Source of the DNA: Pseudomonas sp. BN417 | Lineage (GTDB): Bacteria > Pseudomonadota > Gammaproteobacteria > Pseudomonadales > Pseudomonadaceae | Length of the DNA: 64,000 nucleotides | Assembly (NCBI RefSeq): GCF_029871205.1 | Contig: NZ_SSOJ01000142.1 | Coordinates: 1 to 64,000, forward strand | Direction: 5' to 3' | Shown here: in pieces, positions 59,272 to 64,000 of the stretch | How the letters are laid out: every line of letters starts with the position of its first letter | Numbering within the stretch: the first letter of the stretch is position 1 | Notes under the pieces: generated by a model | Told to the model about the DNA's origin: nothing | What the model saw: the letters and a program-made list of their open reading frames with translations, nothing else | Database searches by the model: none | Made by a program: the position numbers and the translations under genes

Positions 59272-60628
59272 ACCCTTCCGCCTGTCGGAACTGCTGGGTC
59301 CGCTGCAGGCCGAGCTGCTGGGTGCCGACGTCGCCTTCACCGGGGTCTCCAGCGACAGCCGCAAGATAGAGCCGGGGCAGCTGTTCGTTGCCCTGGTCGG
59401 TCCGCGCTTCGATGGCCATGCCTACCTCGCCGAGGTCGCCGCCAAGGGCGCGGTGGCCGCCCTGGTCCAGCGCGAAGTGCCGGGTGCGCCGCTGCCACAG
59501 CTGCTGGTGGCCGATACCCGTGATGGCCTGGGGCGCCTGGGCGCATACAACCGTGACGGTTTCACCGGCCGCGTGGCGGCGGTCACCGGTTCCAGCGGCA
59601 AGACCACGGTCAAGGAGATGCTCGCCAGCATCCTCCGTACCCAGGGCTCCGTGCTGGCCACCCGTGGCAACCTGAACAACGACCTCGGCGTACCCCTGAC
59701 CCTGCTGGAGCTGGGCGCCGGGCACGACAGTGCGGTCATCGAGCTGGGTGCGTCCGGTGTCGGCGAGATCCTCTACACTGTCGGCCTTACCCGGCCCCAG
59801 GTCGCCATCATCAACAATGCCGGCACCGCCCACGTCGGCGAGTTCGGTGGTCCGGAAAAGATCGTCGAAGCCAAGGGCGAGATTCTCGAAGGGCTGCCCG
59901 CCGATGGCGTGGCGGTGCTCAATCGTGACGACCGCGCCTTCGCCACCTGGCAAGCGCGTGCCGCCGGGCGCAAGGTGCTGAGCTTCGCCCTGAACGACGC
60001 CAGCGCCGACCTGCGCGCCGAGAACCTGGCCCGCGATGCCCGCGGTTGCATGGCCTTCCGCCTCGAGGGCGTGGCCGGTGCGGCGGACATCCAGCTCAAT
60101 CTGTTGGGGGCGCACAACGTCGCCAATGCCCTGGCCGCCGTCGCCGCGGCGCATGCCCTGGGCGTGCCGCTGGTCGGGATCAAGGCCGGCCTGGAAAACC
60201 TGCAGCCCGTCGCAGGCCGCGCCGTAGCGCAGCTCGCGCCCAGCGGCATGCGCGTGATCGACGACAGCTACAACGCCAACCCCGCGTCCATGCTCGCGGC
60301 CGTTGATATACTCGCCGGCTTTTCCGGCCGCACCGTCCTGGTGCTCGGGGATATGGGCGAGCTGGGCGAATGGGCCGAGCAGGGCCACCGCGACGTGGGC
60401 GACTACGCCCGCGGCAAGGTCAGCGCACTGTACGCCGTCGGTCCGCTGATGGCCCACGCAGTCGCTGCGTTCGGTGCCCAGGGCCGCCACTTCGCCGACC
60501 AGGCCAGCCTGATCCAGGCGCTGGTCAGCGAGCAGGACACAAACACCACAATTCTGATCAAAGGTTCCCGTAGCGCGGCGATGGACAAAATCGTCGCGGC
60601 ACTCTGCGGGACGGGGGAGGCTCACTAA
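59264..60628 (+). CDS. murF: UDP-MurNAc-pentapeptide synthetase MurF
   Basis: MurF adds D-Ala-D-Ala to complete UDP-MurNAc-pentapeptide. The 454-residue protein has the ATP loop GSSGKTT at 109-115, [17 protein letters not shown] and [12 protein letters not shown]. The start at 59264 ([10 protein letters not shown]) lies inside the murE 3' end, with GGGAGG 5-10 bases upstream. Earlier in-frame codons are murE sequence in another frame. Confidence 0.95.
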   Translation: MLKPFRLSELLGPLQAELLGADVAFTGVSSDSRKIEPGQLFVALVGPRFDGHAYLAEVAAKGAVAALVQREVPGAPLPQLLVADTRDGLGRLGAYNRDGFTGRVAAVTGSSGKTTVKEMLASILRTQGSVLATRGNLNNDLGVPLTLLELGAGHDSAVIELGASGVGEILYTVGLTRPQVAIINNAGTAHVGEFGGPEKIVEAKGEILEGLPADGVAVLNRDDRAFATWQARAAGRKVLSFALNDASADLRAENLARDARGCMAFRLEGVAGAADIQLNLLGAHNVANALAAVAAAHALGVPLVGIKAGLENLQPVAGRAVAQLAPSGMRVIDDSYNANPASMLAAVDILAGFSGRTVLVLGDMGELGEWAEQGHRDVGDYARGKVSALYAVGPLMAHAVAAFGAQGRHFADQASLIQALVSEQDTNTTILIKGSRSAAMDKIVAALCGTGEAH

Positions 60629-60630
60629 TC

Positions 60631-61713
60631 ATGCTGCTGCTGCTCGCTGAGTACCTGCAACAGTTCTATAAAGGGTTCGGCGTATTCCAGTACCTGACCC
60701 TGCGCGGGATTCTCGGCGTCCTGACAGCCCTGTCGCTGTCCCTCTGGCTCGGTCCCTGGATGATCCGCACCCTGCAGATCCGCCAGATCGGCCAGGCCGT
60801 GCGTAATGACGGCCCGCAATCGCACCTGTCGAAGTCCGGCACGCCGACCATGGGCGGCGCGCTGATCCTGACCGCCATCGCCATCAGCACCCTGCTCTGG
60901 GCCGACCTGTCCAACCGCTACGTCTGGGTGGTGCTCGCCGTGACCCTGGCGTTCGGCGCCATCGGCTGGGTGGATGACTACCGCAAGGTGATCGAGAAGA
61001 ATTCCCGCGGCCTGCCGAGCCGCTGGAAGTATTTCTGGCAGTCGGTGTTCGGCATCGCTGCCGCGGTCTTCCTCTATATCACCGCCAGTACCCCGGCCGA
61101 GACCACCCTGATCCTGCCGCTGGTGAAGAACATCGAGATCCCGCTGGGCATCGGCTTCGTGGTGCTGACCTACTTCGTGATCGTCGGCTCCAGCAACGCG
61201 GTCAACCTGACCGACGGCCTCGACGGCCTGGCCATCATGCCCACCGTGATGGTCGGCGGCGCGCTGGGGATCTTCTGCTACCTGTCGGGCAACATCAAAT
61301 TCGCCGACTACCTGCTGATCCCCTACGTTCCGGGCGCGGGCGAACTGATCGTGTTCTGCGCCGCCCTGGTCGGTGCCGGTCTCGGCTTCCTCTGGTTCAA
61401 CACCTATCCGGCCCAGGTCTTCATGGGTGATGTCGGCGCGCTGGCGCTGGGTGCCGCCCTCGGCACCATCGCCGTGATCGTCCGCCAGGAAGTGGTGCTC
61501 TTCATCATGGGTGGCGTGTTCGTCATGGAAACCCTGTCGGTGATGATCCAGGTCGCCTCCTTCAAACTGACCGGTCGTCGTGTGTTCCGCATGGCCCCTA
61601 TCCACCACCATTTCGAACTGAAAGGCTGGCCCGAGCCCCGCGTGATCGTACGTTTCTGGATCATCACCGTAATCCTGGTGCTGGTCGGTCTGGCCACCCT
61701 GAAACTGAGGTAA
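60631..61713 (+). CDS. mraY: Phospho-MurNAc-pentapeptide translocase MraY
   Basis: MraY transfers phospho-MurNAc-pentapeptide to undecaprenyl phosphate, making lipid I at the inner membrane. The 360-residue protein has about ten membrane helices and the active-site motifs DDYRK (near 115), [14 protein letters not shown] (near 190) and [11 protein letters not shown] (near 324). It lies 2 bases after murF. Confidence 0.97.
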   Translation: MLLLLAEYLQQFYKGFGVFQYLTLRGILGVLTALSLSLWLGPWMIRTLQIRQIGQAVRNDGPQSHLSKSGTPTMGGALILTAIAISTLLWADLSNRYVWVVLAVTLAFGAIGWVDDYRKVIEKNSRGLPSRWKYFWQSVFGIAAAVFLYITASTPAETTLILPLVKNIEIPLGIGFVVLTYFVIVGSSNAVNLTDGLDGLAIMPTVMVGGALGIFCYLSGNIKFADYLLIPYVPGAGELIVFCAALVGAGLGFLWFNTYPAQVFMGDVGALALGAALGTIAVIVRQEVVLFIMGGVFVMETLSVMIQVASFKLTGRRVFRMAPIHHHFELKGWPEPRVIVRFWIITVILVLVGLATLKLR

Positions 61714-61719
61714 ACAAGA

Positions 61720-63066
61720 GTGACGCTGATCGCTTCCGACCAGTTCCGCATCGTTGTCGGCCTCGGCAAGAGCGGCATGTCCCTGGTGCGCTTCCTGGCG
61801 CGCCAGGGCGTGTCGTTTGCCGTGGCGGATACCCGTGCGAACCCGCCGGAGCTGGCGACGCTTAAGAGCCAGTTCCCACACGTGGAAGTGCGCTGCGGTG
61901 AGCTCGATGCGGATTTCCTCAGCCGCGCCAGCGAGCTCTACGTGAGCCCGGGCCTTGCCCTGGCCACGCCGGCGTTGCAGGAAGCCGCGCGGCGCGGGAC
62001 CAAGCTCTCCGGCGATATCGAGCTGTTCAGCCGTCATGCCAAGGCGCCGATAGTCGCCATCACCGGCTCCAACGCCAAGAGCACCGTCACCACCCTGGTG
62101 GGCGACATGGCCATGGCCGCCGGCAAGCGGGTCGCCGTGGGCGGCAACCTGGGCACCCCGGCGCTGGACCTGCTGGATGACGCGGTCGAGCTCTACGTGC
62201 TGGAGCTGTCGAGCTTCCAGCTGGAGACCACCGAGCGGCTGAACGCCGAGGTGGCCACCGTCCTCAATGTCAGCGAAGACCATATGGATCGCTACGCCGA
62301 CATGCAGGCCTACCATCTGGCCAAGCACCGCATCTTCCGTGGGGCGCGCCAGGTCGTGATCAACCGCGGCGACGCGCTGTCGCGCCCGCTGGTGGCCGAC
62401 CAGCTACCTTGCTGGTCCTTCGGCCTGAACAAGCCCGACTTCAAGTCCTTCGGCCTGATCGAGGAAGGCGGCGAGAAGTACCTCGCCTACCAGTTCGACA
62501 AGCTGATGCCGGTGCGCGAACTGAAGATCCGTGGCGCCCACAACCAGTCCAACGCCCTGGCCGCGCTGGCCCTCGGCCATGCGGTGGGGTTGCCGTTGGA
62601 ACCCATGCTGGAAACCCTGAGGACCTTCGCCGGCCTGGCCCACCGTTGCCAGTGGCTGCGCGATCTGCGCGGGGTGTCCTACTACGACGACTCCAAGGCC
62701 ACCAATGTCGGCGCGGCCCTGGCGGCCATCGAAGGCCTGGGGGCCGATATCGACGGCAAGCTGGTGCTGGTCGCCGGCGGGGATGGCAAGGGTGCGGACT
62801 TTTCCGGCCTGAAGGCCCCGGTCGCACGCTACTGCCGCGCCGTGGTGCTGCTGGGACGCGATGCCGAGATGATCGCCCAGGCCCTTGGCGATGCCGTGCC
62901 GCAGGTCCGGGTCAAGACCCTGGATGAAGCGGTGCAGCGATGCGCCGAGCTGGCCGAGAGCGGCGACGCCGTGCTCCTGTCGCCGGCCTGCGCCAGCCTG
63001 GACATGTTCAAGAACTTCGAAGAACGCGGGCGGCTGTTCGCCCTGGCCGTGGAGGGGCTCGCATGA
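61720..63066 (+). CDS. murD: UDP-MurNAc-L-alanine:D-glutamate ligase MurD
   Basis: MurD adds D-glutamate to UDP-MurNAc-L-Ala. The 448-residue protein has an N-terminal Rossmann domain (GLGKSGMSLVRFL), the ATP loop GSNAKST at 116-122 (with Ala119 where most Mur ligases have Gly), and the C-terminal SPACASLDMFKNFEERG. Start is GTG at 61720 with AAGAG upstream; its stop overlaps the ftsW ATG (ATGA). Confidence 0.96.
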   Translation: MTLIASDQFRIVVGLGKSGMSLVRFLARQGVSFAVADTRANPPELATLKSQFPHVEVRCGELDADFLSRASELYVSPGLALATPALQEAARRGTKLSGDIELFSRHAKAPIVAITGSNAKSTVTTLVGDMAMAAGKRVAVGGNLGTPALDLLDDAVELYVLELSSFQLETTERLNAEVATVLNVSEDHMDRYADMQAYHLAKHRIFRGARQVVINRGDALSRPLVADQLPCWSFGLNKPDFKSFGLIEEGGEKYLAYQFDKLMPVRELKIRGAHNQSNALAALALGHAVGLPLEPMLETLRTFAGLAHRCQWLRDLRGVSYYDDSKATNVGAALAAIEGLGADIDGKLVLVAGGDGKGADFSGLKAPVARYCRAVVLLGRDAEMIAQALGDAVPQVRVKTLDEAVQRCAELAESGDAVLLSPACASLDMFKNFEERGRLFALAVEGLA

Positions 63067-64000
63067 TTCTGGCCCACCTGCTCGCCGCCCCTTCGCCGCT
63101 GCGCAGCCGCCGCGGCATCGACATCGACTTCCCGCTACTGGCCGGTTGCCTGACGCTGCTCGGCCTGGGGCTGGTGATGATCACCTCGGCCTCGTCGGAA
63201 GTTGCCGCAGCGGCGTCCGGCAATCCGCTGTACCACATGATCCGCCACCTGGTTTACCTGGCCATCGGGCTGAGCGCCGGCGTGCTCACCCTGCAAGTGC
63301 CCATGGCCTTCTGGCAACACCATGGCCCGCGGCTGATGCTGGTGGCCTTCGTCCTGCTGATCCTGGTCCTGCTGCCGGGTATCGGCCGCGAAGTCAACGG
63401 CGCCAAGCGCTGGATCGGCTTCGGCCTGTTCAACCTGCAGCCCTCCGAGCTGGCCAAGCTGTTCACCGTCATATTCATCGCCGGCTACCTGGTTCGCCGC
63501 CAGGACGAGGTGCGCGAGAAGCTCATGGGCTTCATCAAGCCGATGCTGGTGCTGGGCCCCATCGCCGTGCTGCTGCTGGCCGAGCCGGACTTCGGCGCCA
63601 CCGTGGTGCTGGTGGGCTCCTGCATCGCCATGCTGTTCCTCGGCGGGATCAACCTGCTGCGCTTCATTCCCCTGGCCGGTGCGGTACTGGCCGCCGGCGT
63701 GGCGGTGATGACCAGCCAGAGCTACCGGATGCAGCGCCTGACCAACTTCATCGATCCCTGGGCCGACCAATACGGCGCCGGTTACCAGCTGAGCCAGGCG
63801 CTGATCGCCTTCGGCCGCGGTGAATGGTTCGGCGTGGGACTGGGTAACAGCATCCAGAAGCAGTTCTACCTGCCCGAAGCCCATACCGACTTCGTCTTTG
63901 CGGTGCTGGCCGAGGAACTGGGCATGATCGGCGCCCTGGCCACGGTCGCCCTGTTCGTCTTCGTCAGCGTGCGCGCGCTCTATATCGGCCTCTGGGCCGA
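63063..64000 (+). CDS. ftsW: Septal peptidoglycan glycosyltransferase FtsW (3' end outside window)
   Basis: FtsW is the SEDS-family glycan polymerase of the septum, acting with FtsI. The first 312 residues are present. The catalytic-region motif GREVNGAKRWIGFG and LQPSELAKL are seen near 103-130, AEPDFGATVV near 178, and FIDPWAD ... GYQLSQALIAFGRGEWFGVGLGNS near 235-270. At least eight hydrophobic helices precede the window edge. The ATG overlaps the murD stop. Confidence 0.96.
   Translation, partial: MILAHLLAAPSPLRSRRGIDIDFPLLAGCLTLLGLGLVMITSASSEVAAAASGNPLYHMIRHLVYLAIGLSAGVLTLQVPMAFWQHHGPRLMLVAFVLLILVLLPGIGREVNGAKRWIGFGLFNLQPSELAKLFTVIFIAGYLVRRQDEVREKLMGFIKPMLVLGPIAVLLLAEPDFGATVVLVGSCIAMLFLGGINLLRFIPLAGAVLAAGVAVMTSQSYRMQRLTNFIDPWADQYGAGYQLSQALIAFGRGEWFGVGLGNSIQKQFYLPEAHTDFVFAVLAEELGMIGALATVALFVFVSVRALYIGLWA

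Overview
The window is chromosomal DNA from a Pseudomonas species (Gammaproteobacteria). High GC content with strong third-position bias, the gene families, and the gene order all support this. From memory, the order mreD-maf-rng-yhdP ... rpoN ... lpt/kds ... mla-ibaG-murA-his ... algW ... cysD-cysNC ... trpS-zapE ... rplM-rpsI-petABC-sspAB ... rnpB-mraZ ... ftsW follows the P. aeruginosa PAO1 arrangement from about PA4479 to PA4413. That correspondence is recollection and was not computed. About 60 protein genes and one RNA gene (rnpB) are supported. No tRNA, rRNA, CRISPR array or intact insertion sequence was seen.

Layout. 1-10.8 kb: end of the mre cell-shape operon (mreD), Maf pyrophosphatase, RNase G, the giant AsmA-like protein YhdP, a nitrilase-family amidase, and the TldD/PmbA protease pair flanking darP. 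10.9-12.7 kb: the only clearly accessory stretch, a decayed integrative element at the 3' end of ptsO. It has a short duplicated copy of the ptsO end on the far side, a 5'-truncated tyrosine recombinase, a HicAB toxin-antitoxin pair with its own operator-like repeats, and paired short repeats near both ends. 12.7-19.7 kb (minus strand): kdsD-kdsC-lptC-lptA-lptB-rpoN-hpf-ptsN-rapZ-ptsO, joining LPS synthesis and export to sigma-54 and the nitrogen PTS. 19.9-24.6 kb: mlaFEDCB phospholipid transport, ibaG, murA. 24.7-27.8 kb: hisG-hisD-hisC. 27.9-30.8 kb: a TonB-dependent receptor plus a DUF4198 periplasmic protein behind a Zur-like operator.

30.8-43.1 kb: algW, a Nif3-like protein, the sulfate activation genes cysD and cysNC, yhcB (zapG), a hydrolase, trpS with an unusual C-terminal tail, zapE, a secreted TPR-like protein, a GlxA-type regulator and an acyl-CoA dehydrogenase. 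43.2-49.3 kb: a Tas-like aldo/keto reductase, ribosomal proteins L13/S9, the cytochrome bc1 complex petABC, and sspAB. 49.4-53.7 kb: dolP-like lipoprotein, gmhA, yraN, lpoA (minus strand) and divergent rsmI. 53.7-64 kb: rnpB, then the division and cell wall cluster mraZ-rsmH-ftsL-ftsI-murE-murF-mraY-murD-ftsW, with ftsW cut by the window end.

Most of the window is conserved housekeeping DNA with cell envelope as the common theme: shape, LPS, lipid asymmetry, peptidoglycan, division and envelope stress. The points that most deserve a second look are the ptsO-targeted element remnant with its repeats and HicAB operator, the Zur-like site controlling a receptor that would otherwise be called a siderophore receptor, and the duplicated YegP-like tail on TrpS.
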